Source: DATLZU01 sp051293835 (GTDB lineage: Bacteria > Nitrospirota > Nitrospiria > Nitrospirales > Nitrospiraceae). Taken from it: DNA of 64,000 bases. The stretch covers positions 1 to 64,000 of the forward strand of contig JBPKMA010000007.1 in the NCBI GenBank assembly GCA_051293835.1. The letters run 5' to 3'. How positions within the stretch are numbered: position 1 is the stretch's first letter; the number at the start of each line of letters is the position of its first letter. The translations under genes and the position numbers were made by a program. Below are positions 8,015 to 17,224 of this stretch, piece by piece. A model generated the notes under the pieces. The model had not been told where the DNA came from. It made no database searches and saw only the letters and a program-made list of their open reading frames with translations.

Positions 8015-9694
8015 ATGCATAACGCTACGAAGCTCCGCCGCCTCCTGCAACGCCCGGGTATCATCAAAGCCGTCGGCGCCCACGATGCGCTCAGTGCGAA
8101 GCTGATCGAGCGCGCTGGCTTCGACGCTGTCTGGGCCAGCGGGTTCGCCATCTCCGCCTCCCTCAAGTGCCTCCCCGACGCGAGCTTCATCACCTCAACC
8201 GAACAGCTCGAGGTCGAGCGCAATATGGCCGAGGCCGTCTCCATTCCGATCATCGCCGACTGCGACACAGGTTACGGAAACGCGCTGAACGTGATGCGGA
8301 CCGTCACCGACCGGGAACGGGCCGGCGTGGCGGCTATCTGCATCGAGGACAACGTGTATCCGAAACGGTGCAGCTTCTACGCCGGTGTCCGTCGCGAGCT
8401 GGTCCCGATCGAAGAACACTGCGGAAAGATCAAGGCCGCCAAGGCGGCGCAGACGGTACCCGACTTCGTGGTGATCGCCCGGACTGAAGCGTTGATCGCT
8501 GGGTGGGGACGGGAGGAGGCGCTGAAGCGGGCCGAGGCTTACGCGGAAGCAGGGGCCGACGCGGTGCTCATCCACTCGAAGTCGCCGACCTTCGACGAAC
8601 TCAAAGCAGTCGCGAAAGCCTGGTCAGGCCGCGTTCCGTTAGTCGTCGTGCCCACGATCTTCGATCACGTGACCGCCGCTGAACTCGAAGACGCCGGGTT
8701 TAAGATCGTGATCTACGCCAATCAACTGGTTCGGGCCAGCATCAGGGCGATGCAAGACGTGCTCGACCTCATCAAACAGGACACGCGGCCGGGATCCGTT
8801 AACGACCGGATCGTCGCGCTCAAGGAGGTGTATGAGATCGTCGGCGTGCCGCGGATGGAAGAGGACGAGCGGCGCTTCTTGCCGGTCGGCGGCGAAAGGA
8901 TCACGGCCATCATCGCGGCCGCTGGCTTCGAGAAACAATTGCTGCCGCTGATCGAGGACAAGCCGAAGTGTCTCCTGGACATCAAGGGCAAGACGATTCT
9001 CGAACGGCAGATCGCCGCGCTGAACGCGTGCAACATCAAGGACATTGTTTTGATCAGGGGTTATAAGAAGGAGGCCATCACCCTGCCCAATGTCCGGTAT
9101 TACGACAACGATTGCTATGAAGAGACGGGCGAGCTGTATTCACTCTTCTGTGCCGAGAACGAGATGAAGGGCCGCACGATCGTTCTGTACGGCGACATCG
9201 TCTTCGAAACCGCTGTGCTGGAGAAGTTGCTGAAAAGCCCGGCGGACATTACGCTGGTGGTGGACCTAGCGTGGCACGACGAGACGCAGCGGGGAAGGCC
9301 ACCGATCCACCTCAATCCGGACCTGGTCATGCTCCAAGACCCACCGGGGAAAAGCTACCTGTACCGCTACGTTATGCCGGACGAACAGAATCGCGTCATC
9401 AAAATCGGCCGGCACCTGCCGCCGGACCAGGCGCATGCGGAGTTCATCGGTATGGCGATGTTCTCGGAGAACGGCATCAAGGCCTTCACCGAGTGCTACC
9501 ACCAGGCGATGGTTAAGTACCAGAACAGGGGCTTCCACGAGTCTGGCAGTTTCCTCAAAGCCTCCCTGACCGATTTGATTCAGGAACTCATTGACACTGG
9601 CTACACGGTCAACTGCGTCCCCATCTTTAAAGGCTGGATGGAAGTAGACTCCTTTGAAGAGTACCAGAAAGCCTGGGCCAAACTGCGACAGTAA
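8015..9694 (+). CDS. PEP mutase-like / nucleotidyltransferase fusion protein
   Basis: A 559-residue fusion. Residues about 1-285 belong to the PEP mutase/isocitrate lyase superfamily: FDAVWASGFAISASL, then the metal site IIADCDTGYGNALNV and AICIEDNVYPKRCSF. Residues about 298-559 form a nucleotidyltransferase (TAIIAAAGFEKQLLPL, DKPKCLLDIKG, LYGDIVF). PepM-NTP-transferase fusions are known in phosphonate clusters and suggest direct activation of the product. The gating loop is unusual: canonical PEP mutases carry EDKxxxxxNS, whereas this protein has EDNVYPKRCS, keeping the loop lysine but changing the first Lys to Asn and the Asn to Cys. Mutase activity is therefore probable from context but not certain from motif. 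Confidence 0.8.
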   Translation: MHNATKLRRLLQRPGIIKAVGAHDALSAKLIERAGFDAVWASGFAISASLKCLPDASFITSTEQLEVERNMAEAVSIPIIADCDTGYGNALNVMRTVTDRERAGVAAICIEDNVYPKRCSFYAGVRRELVPIEEHCGKIKAAKAAQTVPDFVVIARTEALIAGWGREEALKRAEAYAEAGADAVLIHSKSPTFDELKAVAKAWSGRVPLVVVPTIFDHVTAAELEDAGFKIVIYANQLVRASIRAMQDVLDLIKQDTRPGSVNDRIVALKEVYEIVGVPRMEEDERRFLPVGGERITAIIAAAGFEKQLLPLIEDKPKCLLDIKGKTILERQIAALNACNIKDIVLIRGYKKEAITLPNVRYYDNDCYEETGELYSLFCAENEMKGRTIVLYGDIVFETAVLEKLLKSPADITLVVDLAWHDETQRGRPPIHLNPDLVMLQDPPGKSYLYRYVMPDEQNRVIKIGRHLPPDQAHAEFIGMAMFSENGIKAFTECYHQAMVKYQNRGFHESGSFLKASLTDLIQELIDTGYTVNCVPIFKGWMEVDSFEEYQKAWAKLRQ

Positions 9695-9793
9695 GCTTCG
9701 TTCGACTGCCCGCCGGGACGTACCTCCTCACCGATTGGATCGACATCCCAATAGTGGCGCCACTTGTTGAGCGCAGGAATCCTGTGATAGCAT

Positions 9794-9823
9794 GCCAGGT
9801 GAGTAAACACTTACTCACCTGGC
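9794..9823. promoter_or_regulatory. Palindromic TetR-type operator
   Basis: A perfect inverted repeat: GCCAGGTGAGTAA (9794-9806), spacer ACAC, and its exact complement (9811-9823). The core TGAGTAA-N4-TTACTCA is a common TetR-family operator pattern. It ends 4 bases before the ATG of the TetR gene, so binding would block the gene's own transcription or translation start, and that of the efflux genes behind it. Confidence 0.75.
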
Positions 9824-9827
9824 CGGT

Positions 9828-10475
9828 ATGGCACGCAACTCTAACGGGGCCCGCACCTCATCCCGCGAACGGCAGGCCAGCTTGATCGCCGCCGCAGCCT
9901 CGCTCTTTGCCGCCAAGGGCTTCAAGGGCACGACAACCAAGGAAATCGCCAGGGCCGCCGGGGTGAGCGAAGCGCTGGTATTCAAGTACTTTCCCAACAA
10001 GCGCGCGCTCTACGCCGCGATTCTGGCCGAAAAGGCAAGCCTCTCCGAGCTGCTCGAAGCGGTAGAGGAGGCGGCGAGAAAGCGCGACGACGTCAGGGTC
10101 TTCACGCTGATCGCCGGCTACCGTATCAGGCCCGGCACCGACCCGACCTTGATGCGGCTGCTTCTCTTCAGCGCGCTGGAGGGGCACGAGTTGTCAGACA
10201 TGTTTTTTCGCAAGCACCATCGCGTCTTTTACGACTACCTGGCGGGCTACATCAAACAACGGATCAGAGACGGCGAGTTTCGCAGCGTGGATCCGCTCCT
10301 GGCCGCGCGGGCGTTCATCGGCATGATTGTGTACCATCGCCTGCTGCACGAACTCTTTCATGTTCCCGTCCAACACCCACACGATGAAATCGTCTCCACC
10401 TACGTGACGCTGTTCCTAGACGGGCTGAGGATCCGCCGATCGAACGGCAGGGCATTGCGGCGCAGGGTACCATGA
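9828..10475 (+). CDS. TetR/AcrR family transcriptional regulator
   Basis: A 215-residue repressor. The N-terminal helix-turn-helix is typical: IAAAASLFAAKGFKGTTTKE, then IARAAGVSEALVFKYFPNK. The C-terminal ligand domain is variable, as usual. It lies directly behind a perfect palindrome and overlaps the efflux adaptor gene by 4 bases (ATGA), so it very likely represses its own pump operon and is released by an exported substrate. The ligand is unknown. Confidence 0.92.
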   Translation: MARNSNGARTSSRERQASLIAAAASLFAAKGFKGTTTKEIARAAGVSEALVFKYFPNKRALYAAILAEKASLSELLEAVEEAARKRDDVRVFTLIAGYRIRPGTDPTLMRLLLFSALEGHELSDMFFRKHHRVFYDYLAGYIKQRIRDGEFRSVDPLLAARAFIGMIVYHRLLHELFHVPVQHPHDEIVSTYVTLFLDGLRIRRSNGRALRRRVP

Positions 10476-11662
10476 ATCGCGTCAGGCAACATCCCATTTT
10501 GACCCTCGCAGCACTGCTGGTGGCAGTCGTCGCTGGGCTGGTCGTCTTCCGGTTGACCACCAGCAGTGCAAAGGGCGACGGCCAGAAGGGCCGCGTGGTC
10601 ACGGTCGGAACGGTCACGCCGATCCGGCAAGATTTGGATGTGCGGCTCACGTACACGGCGGACCTTACGCCTAACCAGGTGGTGAACCTGTTCTCGCGCG
10701 TGGACGGCTACATCTCCAAGATTCACGTGGACAAGGGCGATTTCGTCAAAGCCGACCAGTTGCTGGTCGAAATCGACCACACCGATTTCATCCACGCGGT
10801 CAACCAAGCCAAGGCCAACCTGGCGGCAGCTCGTGCACGGGTCGCGCAACAGGAGGCCACTCTCCGGAATGCCAAACTGACTCTCGACCGCATGCAGGCC
10901 CTCATCAAGGACCAGTTCGTCTCTCAGCAGGATTTGGACAACGCGCAGGTCAATTACGATGCGGCCCTCGCGCAGATGGACTCGCTTCGCGCACAAGTCC
11001 GGCAGATGGAGGTCGCACTGGCCCAAGCCCAGACCAACTTAACGTATTCCTATATCCGGGCACCCTTCGCCGGATACGTGGCCGAGCGCAACCTGGACCC
11101 CGGGGCGTATGTCAGCGGGGCGACCGCGAGTACCAGCACCTTTTCGCGGGGAATTCTTAGTTTGCATGATATTGAGACCGTGCGCACATTGATCGAGGTG
11201 GTCGAAAAAGACGTGCCGTTCGTAAAGATCGGGCAGAAAGCGGAGATCAGAGCCGAGGCGTATCCGGATCGGATCTTTGAGGGGACTGTCACCCGAGTGG
11301 TCCAGGCGCTGAACCGTGCGACGCGCACGATGACCGTGGAAGTCGACCTGCCTAATCCCGACCACGCGCTCAAAGGCGGGATGTTCGCCCGCGTCGAAGT
11401 GATCGTCGGCACGCATCCGAACGCGGTGCAGATTCCGCTGGACGCGCTGATCCGTCTTGAAGACCTTCAGTACGTCTACGTTGTCCGCGAAGGGAAAGCC
11501 CGCCGCGTTCCGGTTGAGGTCGGAAGTCGGGTCGAGAACCGCATTGAGGTGACGAAAGGCCTGTCCGGCGACGAGGAGATCATCGTCTCGGGGAAAGACC
11601 TGGTCACGGACGGCACGGTGGTCCAGACCAGACCGCTTGATACCGAAAAACGTGAGACGTGA
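10472..11662 (+). CDS. RND efflux periplasmic adaptor (membrane fusion protein)
   Basis: A 396-residue HlyD/AcrA-type adaptor. It has an N-terminal anchor helix (LTLAALLVAVVAGLVVF), a lipoyl half-motif (VDKGDFVKADQLLVEID), a long alpha-hairpin at residues about 100-190, the second half-motif (TYSYIRAPFAGYVAERN), and a beta-barrel region. It links the inner-membrane RND pump encoded next to an outer-membrane channel; no TolC-type gene is present here, so the channel must be encoded elsewhere. Confidence 0.92.
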   Translation: MNRVRQHPILTLAALLVAVVAGLVVFRLTTSSAKGDGQKGRVVTVGTVTPIRQDLDVRLTYTADLTPNQVVNLFSRVDGYISKIHVDKGDFVKADQLLVEIDHTDFIHAVNQAKANLAAARARVAQQEATLRNAKLTLDRMQALIKDQFVSQQDLDNAQVNYDAALAQMDSLRAQVRQMEVALAQAQTNLTYSYIRAPFAGYVAERNLDPGAYVSGATASTSTFSRGILSLHDIETVRTLIEVVEKDVPFVKIGQKAEIRAEAYPDRIFEGTVTRVVQALNRATRTMTVEVDLPNPDHALKGGMFARVEVIVGTHPNAVQIPLDALIRLEDLQYVYVVREGKARRVPVEVGSRVENRIEVTKGLSGDEEIIVSGKDLVTDGTVVQTRPLDTEKRET

Positions 11663-11784
11663 TGTGGCTTCGTGCAAACGAGGCGCGAGAACATGCTCGT
11701 GAAGCCATCCACCACCTATGACGCATCACCGGGACCCTTTGCATTCCGCCACGCAATAGGCGCCCTGCGTCACGCCTTCGAATT

Positions 11785-14700
11785 ATGTGGCTGACCCTTC
11801 TCGCGCTCAGAAATCGCATCGGGATTTTGATGCTGTCGCTGGCGATGGTCGTATTGGGCGCGACCTCCCTGGAGCGGTTGCCTGTCGACCTGTTTCCCAA
11901 CATCCAGGTCCCGGTGGCCTTCGTCGGCGTCATCTACAAAGGCGCGCCGCCGCTCGACATCGAACAGAGCGTCGTCTATCCCATCGAGAAAGCCGTCAGC
12001 TCCGCCTCCAACGTCGAGCATGTTGAATCGTTCTCCAAGCAAGGCATCGGAGCGGTGCAGATTTGGTTCAACTGGGGAGCCGACATCAACGTCGGTCAGA
12101 TGGAAGTAATGCAGCGCGTCACGCAGATTCTGAACCAACTGCCGCCCGGCATTCTACAGCCGTTCATCGTCAAGTTCGATGTATCCAACATCCCCGTGGC
12201 ATTCGTGACAGTCTCCGGCGGCAACCTGGACGAACGCGCGCTGTACGACCTGGCTTATAATACCATCGCCCCGCAGATCGAACAGATCGCCAACGTCGCC
12301 GCGGCGACGGTCGAGGGCGGCAAGATCCGCCAGATCAACATCAACCTCGACCCGGCTCTCCTGCAAGCCCGGGGGTTGTCGATTCTCGACGTCGTCAAGG
12401 CCGTCAAAGCGGCGAACCTCATCCTGCCCTCAGGCGACATCAAAGCAGGGAATTTGGATTACAACGTCTTCACCAATACTCAGTTCAAGACCATCGAGCC
12501 GATCGCGGACGTAGTCGTCAAGGTCAATCAGCAGGGAAATCCGGTGCGGGTGCGCGATCTCGGCGTTGTCACGGACTCATCGGACATTCAGACCAACATC
12601 GTGCGCACGGACGGCCAACGGTCGGTCTACCTCCGGGTGAACAAGCAGCCGGTGGCAAACACGGTCGAGGTCGTCGACGCGCTCCGGCGGGCGATTCCGA
12701 AGATGGTGGGCATTCCGCCCGGCGTGAAGCTGGGCATCTCCTTTGATCAGTCCGTGTACATCCGGCAATCGATCAAGAACCTTGGCGAACAGGCCCTGCA
12801 CGGCTCCTTGCTCGCCGCCGCCGTGATCCTGGTGTTTCTCCGCAACTTGACCAGCACGCTGATCATTTTCGTCGCGATCCCGCTCTCAATCATGGTGACG
12901 TTCATCGTGCTCTACTTCACGGGCCAGACGCTCAACGTCTTCACGCTGGGCGGGCTCGCCCTGGGCGTGGGGCGTCTGGTTGACGATTCGATCGTGGAAC
13001 TGGAGAATATTCAACGCCACCTCAACGCCAATCCCCGTCGGTGGGAGGCTATTCTCGATGCCGCGCGCGAGGTGGCCATGCCGATTTTCGCCTCCACCGT
13101 CACGACCGTCGTCGTTTTTCTTCCTATCTTTTTCGTCGTGGGCATCGCCAAGCTGCTGCTGATTCCCCTGACATTTACGATCGCCGTCGCGCTGTTCACC
13201 TCGTTCTTCGTCTCGCGGACCGTCACCCCTGCGCTCTGCTACAAGTTCCTCAAACCGGAATGCGAAGCATACCGCGCCATGCCCGCGTGGTTCGTCCGAG
13301 TCATGGACTGGAGCCGCAGCCGGTATGAAGCGTTGGATCAGAACTATGCACAGAGTTTACGGTGGGTCCTGGCCCACCGCCGCCCGCTGATCGCCACGAT
13401 CGTGCTGTTGTTTTTCGGTTCGCTGGCCTTGCTGCCTTACATCGGAACCGAATTTCTTCCCGTGACAGACGAGAGCCAATTTCGGATCGTGCTGCGCGCA
13501 CCGGTTGGTCAACGGATCGAGAAGACGGAGCGACAGGTGGCGGAGGTCGAACGGGTTTTGCGGGAAAACATCCCGCCCGACGAACTGGAGACCATTGTGT
13601 CCAGCACCGGCGTGCTGGCGCAGGGCCGGTCGTCGCTTTTCAACCCCAACACCGGCCCGCACACTTCGATCATCCAGGTCTATCTGAAACCCCCGGACAA
13701 GCGAAAGCGCAGCCAGATTCAAATCATGAACGACGTGCGGCCCAAAGTGGTGTCGCTCTTCCCCGGCGTCGCCATGTTTTTCGACCCTGGCGGGTTGGTG
13801 AAACGGGTGACCAGCTTTGGCTCGCAGAAGGCCGTGGACGTGGAAATCTACGGGTATGAGTTGGACAAGGCGCGGGACGTCATCCGGCAGGTCGAGGCGA
13901 TCATGCACCAAACGCCTGGCCTCGCGGACATCGAAGTCAGCCGGGAAGAAAACTATCCCGAGGTGAACATCCTTGTGGATCGCGAGAAGGCGGCGCTGCT
14001 CGGCATCAGCGAAACCGATGTGGCGAATGCCGTGCTGTTTTCTTTGAACGGGAACGGCCAGACCGACCCGATCATCTACACCGACCCGCAAAACGGCAAC
14101 GAATACTACATCAGCGCCTGGCTCGCCGAGGAATACCGGAAGGACCTGACCGATCTGGAAAACATCGTCCTGACGACCAAGAACGGCGAACCGGTCCTGC
14201 TGAAGAACGTGGCGTCGCTGAAGCTCGGCGCGGGACCCGTGAAGATCGACCGCAAATACTTTCAGCGGGTGGTGCACATCACAGCCAACCCAGTCAACCG
14301 CGACCTCGGTTCGATCGCCGCCGATCTGGAAACAGCCTTCGCCGCGCTGCAGTTGCCGCCGGGCTTCAGCATCCGGTTGGCCGGCCAGATCCAACAGCAA
14401 CGGGAGACCTTCGAGGGCCTGATCTTCGCCAGCGCCCTGGCGTTGATCTTGGTCTATATGGTGATGGCCGCCCAGTTCAAATCCCTGCTTGACCCTTTCA
14501 TCATCATGTTTTCAGTCCCCATGGGCTTCCCCGGCGTCATTCTGATCCTGTTCCTCACGAACACTACGCTGTCCACCACCTCCATGATGGGGGTCATCAT
14601 GATGCTAGGCATTGTGGTGTCGAACGGCGTCCTGCTGGTGGACTACACCAACGTCCTGCGCCGGCGGGGCACTTCGCTGCACGACGCGGTCATCCTCGCT

Positions 14701-14988
14701 GCCCGCACCAGGTTGCGGCCGATCCTCATGACCTCGCTGGCGACGGTCTTCGGCCTCCTGCCGATGGCCATCGGACTCGGTACGGGCGGCGAGACTAACG
14801 CACCGCTTGCCCGAGCCGTCGTCGGCGGGCTCAGCGTCTCGACCGTTCTGACGCTCTTTCTGATTCCGACGCTGTACCTGATTTTGGAGGAGCGTTTCCC
14901 CCGCAGGCTGGAGGAAGACCTGCCCGACACGAGCGGAAACGGACGATCGCTCCAACCGGCCGAACTGCCTACGCCGGCCCTTCGTTGA
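11785..14988 (+). CDS. RND efflux transporter, inner-membrane permease (AcrB/HAE1-like)
   Basis: A 1067-residue proton-driven efflux pump with the normal two-fold repeat of a first helix, a large periplasmic loop and five further helices. The start MWLTLLALRNRIGILML and the porter segment LPVDLFPNIQVPVAFV are typical. The proton-relay helix 4 carries LGVGRLVDDSIVELENI with the paired aspartates. It follows its adaptor gene after 122 bases with no obvious terminator. The substrate cannot be predicted; TetR control suggests a toxic or signal compound. Confidence 0.93.
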   Translation: MWLTLLALRNRIGILMLSLAMVVLGATSLERLPVDLFPNIQVPVAFVGVIYKGAPPLDIEQSVVYPIEKAVSSASNVEHVESFSKQGIGAVQIWFNWGADINVGQMEVMQRVTQILNQLPPGILQPFIVKFDVSNIPVAFVTVSGGNLDERALYDLAYNTIAPQIEQIANVAAATVEGGKIRQININLDPALLQARGLSILDVVKAVKAANLILPSGDIKAGNLDYNVFTNTQFKTIEPIADVVVKVNQQGNPVRVRDLGVVTDSSDIQTNIVRTDGQRSVYLRVNKQPVANTVEVVDALRRAIPKMVGIPPGVKLGISFDQSVYIRQSIKNLGEQALHGSLLAAAVILVFLRNLTSTLIIFVAIPLSIMVTFIVLYFTGQTLNVFTLGGLALGVGRLVDDSIVELENIQRHLNANPRRWEAILDAAREVAMPIFASTVTTVVVFLPIFFVVGIAKLLLIPLTFTIAVALFTSFFVSRTVTPALCYKFLKPECEAYRAMPAWFVRVMDWSRSRYEALDQNYAQSLRWVLAHRRPLIATIVLLFFGSLALLPYIGTEFLPVTDESQFRIVLRAPVGQRIEKTERQVAEVERVLRENIPPDELETIVSSTGVLAQGRSSLFNPNTGPHTSIIQVYLKPPDKRKRSQIQIMNDVRPKVVSLFPGVAMFFDPGGLVKRVTSFGSQKAVDVEIYGYELDKARDVIRQVEAIMHQTPGLADIEVSREENYPEVNILVDREKAALLGISETDVANAVLFSLNGNGQTDPIIYTDPQNGNEYYISAWLAEEYRKDLTDLENIVLTTKNGEPVLLKNVASLKLGAGPVKIDRKYFQRVVHITANPVNRDLGSIAADLETAFAALQLPPGFSIRLAGQIQQQRETFEGLIFASALALILVYMVMAAQFKSLLDPFIIMFSVPMGFPGVILILFLTNTTLSTTSMMGVIMMLGIVVSNGVLLVDYTNVLRRRGTSLHDAVILAARTRLRPILMTSLATVFGLLPMAIGLGTGGETNAPLARAVVGGLSVSTVLTLFLIPTLYLILEERFPRRLEEDLPDTSGNGRSLQPAELPTPALR

Positions 14989-14994
14989 CGGGAA

Positions 14995-15330
14995 CTACCG
15001 CACGGTGGGAAACAAGGCTTTGAGATGGAGTACTAAGCCGATGTCGCCGCTGATCCGCAAGCGCCCAGACATCGCGACCGAAGCGCCGTCAAGCTGGCCG
15101 TTTAAGATCTGAAGACAATCTTCGTCGGACATGGAGAAGATGACGTGCGGATCGGGATGGACGCCCGGACGCACCGCGCAGGCGCCATCCTGAATCTCCA
15201 CGTAGTACTGCCCGCCCTGCGGTCCGCTCAAATCGAACTGATAGACAGCCGCCAGCCCCTCCGCCGCTTCGGCATCGAACTTGCCCGGCAGTGCATCGAA
15301 GAACTCCTTGACCGTTTGCGGCTTCATCAT
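14995..15330 (-). CDS. SCP2 sterol-carrier domain protein
   Basis: A single-domain 111-residue protein. The pattern FDAEAAEGLAAVYQFDL, the strand YYVEIQDGACAV, DPHVIFSMSDEDCLQILNG, and GRLRISGDIGL matches the SCP2 lipid-binding fold (about 100 residues). Such bacterial proteins bind hydrophobic ligands in the cytoplasm. It converges with the RND gene, with stops only 6 bases apart. An ATG directly after the first is an equally possible start. Confidence 0.8.
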   Translation of the reverse strand: MMKPQTVKEFFDALPGKFDAEAAEGLAAVYQFDLSGPQGGQYYVEIQDGACAVRPGVHPDPHVIFSMSDEDCLQILNGQLDGASVAMSGRLRISGDIGLVLHLKALFPTVR

Positions 15331-15477
15331 CTCCAGCCCTTTGGACGAGACAGAACGCGTTTAGCTCGTGCGACTCGCCGAGCGAGCCGCAGATGGGCGG
15401 CACTATAAAGCAGCCCCAGCCCATGTCCAGATTTTCACAGGATCGGGCGTTGACAAATTCTCGACCCCTTCGCGAGA

Positions 15478-15678
15478 ATGCCTCCCATGCCCGAAACTCC
15501 GCCCGACCAGCCGAGCGAGCCGACTGGCTCGCCCGCCGATCTTCCCGATCGACCCTGCACCTGGTGCAAGGTTCCCATGCGAAAGCGCCTCGTCGGCAAG
15601 GGGAGGTTCATCCATTACGTGTGCCCCCGGTGCCTATTCCAGCATACGACCAAACGCACCGCCTCCGAGAACGCGTAA
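15478..15678 (+). CDS. Small zinc-ribbon protein
   Basis: A 66-residue protein. After a Pro/Ser-rich start it has CTWCKVPM and, 19 residues later, CPRCLFQ, a CxxC-x(n)-CxxC zinc-ribbon arrangement. A second ATG lies three codons in. Function unknown; such small ribbons often bind nucleic acid or act as adaptors. Confidence 0.6.
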   Translation: MPPMPETPPDQPSEPTGSPADLPDRPCTWCKVPMRKRLVGKGRFIHYVCPRCLFQHTTKRTASENA

Positions 15679-15901
15679 TCGCGGGACGGGTTTCCCCTTC
15701 GAGTTCCTCTTCGCGGAGACATGCACACGTCGGAACGCCGTCGGTTACGCCCGAAGGAGACCAGCCGGTGTTCCCCTCGCACGCGATTCACGCAGCATGC
15801 CTTAGGGGTAGACTGCCAGATTCATAAATTGATAAAATAAACAACGTTAGAGAACCCGCTGCTCCCGGCAAGGGGATCCGGAGCAGAGTGGAGGGCTTGC
15901 T

Positions 15902-16267
15902 GTGGTGGGCTCGGACACACGGCGAGACGCTGGCGAATCGTCCCCGCCATCGTATCGAAGACAATGGCCGCGCGGCGCGCTCGTGACGCCCTGTTCTTAT
16001 TTCCTGACCGATACGAGCAATCCCGGATCCGTCCGATACTTGCAAGGCAATGCACTCTCAATCAACGTGAGTTCCGGCGGCATGTTGTTGCTCGTAGGCC
16101 ATCCCGCACAGGAACGCCAAATCCTGGAAATCCGCGTGCCGACACCGGCCGGCACGACGACCCCGACGCTCGCCGAAGTCCGCTGGGTCAAATCAATCCC
16201 TGTTGAGGAAGGCGAAAGTCTCTGGCTGGCGGGTGTCCGGTTTCTTCTCGCCTCCGCTCACCCGTAA
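15902..16267 (+). CDS. PilZ-domain protein (possible c-di-GMP effector)
   Basis: A 121-residue protein with PilZ-fold features: a basic start (YRRQWPRG), ALSINVSSGGMLLLVGHP near residues 52-68, AEVRWVK and LWLAGVRF. The N-x-S-x-x-G part of the c-di-GMP motif is present as NVSSGG, while the RxxxR part is weak (RRQWPR). It may bind c-di-GMP or be a non-binding member. The start is GTG at 15902. It converges with a decayed regulator on the other strand. Confidence 0.72.
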   Translation: MVGSDTRRDAGESSPPSYRRQWPRGALVTPCSYFLTDTSNPGSVRYLQGNALSINVSSGGMLLLVGHPAQERQILEIRVPTPAGTTTPTLAEVRWVKSIPVEEGESLWLAGVRFLLASAHP

Positions 16268-16795
16268 ACGACGACGCGTCCGGTTCCGAAGGCGGTGCGA
16301 GCGGAACGACCTGGATACGCCGTCTGCGGTGGTCGGCCCGCAGCATGCAACGACGCTGCAGAAGCCCCTAAGGTCTCCGGCGTCGCCGTGCTTCAACGGC
16401 ACATCGCGGAGTTCATCCAGGACGAGCACGATGCGCGATTGCTGGAAGGACAACCAGTTCGGCAATCCGAACGCGTAAATGCGAACGCGCCGCCCGAATT
16501 CACCGACCACCCGCCTGTATTCAAACGGTTCGGGCCAGCAAGACTCGGCTTGGGCCTCCAGGCCAGTCCGCACGATTGCGCAGACTTCGGCGACGACCGG
16601 AGGAAGCGCACGACTAGTCGAATCCCACAGGGCAACCGGACTGAGCCGACCCGCGAGTTCGCAAGCTCGACGGTTAATGTACAAGTTTCATCGTTGGAGC
16701 AAGCACCAGAATGCCTGGGCTCCCGCTCCCGCGCGTCAACCGGCCGTCCTGAGTCGTTTCAGGAAACGCATAATTGTGTTGCCCACGATTTTCAT
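16193..16795 (-). pseudogene. Remnant of a LuxR-type regulator (sensor half only)
   Basis: One frame encodes PGILVLAPTMKL and then runs to a stop. The neighbouring frame continues the same protein as LYINRRACELAGRL, LPPVVAEVC, EYRRVVGEFGRRVRIYAFGL, and ARIVLVLDEL-like sequence (SRIVLVLDEL). This is the N-terminal sensory part of a helix-turn-helix regulator type I associate with Nitrospira genomes. At least one frameshift separates the two pieces, near 16690, and the C-terminal HTH domain is missing. A good RBS (GGAGG) and ATG remain at 16795 but open only 19 codons. Confidence 0.6.
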
Positions 16796-17224
16796 AGCGA
16801 CCTCCCGTATGACAGGACCGTTATCGCACCGATGAAAGCGATGTGCGACGATGACTCTTCCGAAGAGGCAATGCCAGGCACCCCAACGACTCGAACGCCG
16901 TCATGAAAGCTGAAAAAAGAGGGTGTCGGAATGGAACGGTCCGAAGGTGTTCATAACCTGAGGAAGGACGGTTGACAGGAGAGCGACGGGAGCAACTCAG
17001 GTCTCACGGTACAATGCTACGTAAGCGTTAGCTTCCCCTCCAAGGGTTTACGTATTTGTCGGTCCCCCCCAATGAAAGGATTTTTCCGCCAAACGGGAAG
17101 CGGCGAGTATCTGGAATGAAGAGAGTTCGGCGCCGTTCGTCGCAAGCCGTGGGCGTGATCCGAGAATCGGTTGTCTTCTCAGTGCGACAAGTTGATAAGA
17201 GAAGCGTTCCGCTCGGGCGAACAA
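16796..17224. other. Non-coding stretch with no recognised feature
   Basis: About 430 bases between two decayed genes. I see no credible reading frame, hairpin terminator or complete promoter. A TTGACA (16972) and a TACAAT (17010) are too far apart to form a promoter. It looks like eroded sequence. Confidence 0.4.

Noticed and set aside
13357..14400. 347-codon minus-strand frame opposite the RND permease
   Set aside because: Antisense to a clearly conserved transporter; the translation is His/Arg/Asp-rich without any motif.
16972..17015. TTGACA and TACAAT as a promoter
   Set aside because: They are separated by 32 bases, far too long for a sigma70 promoter.
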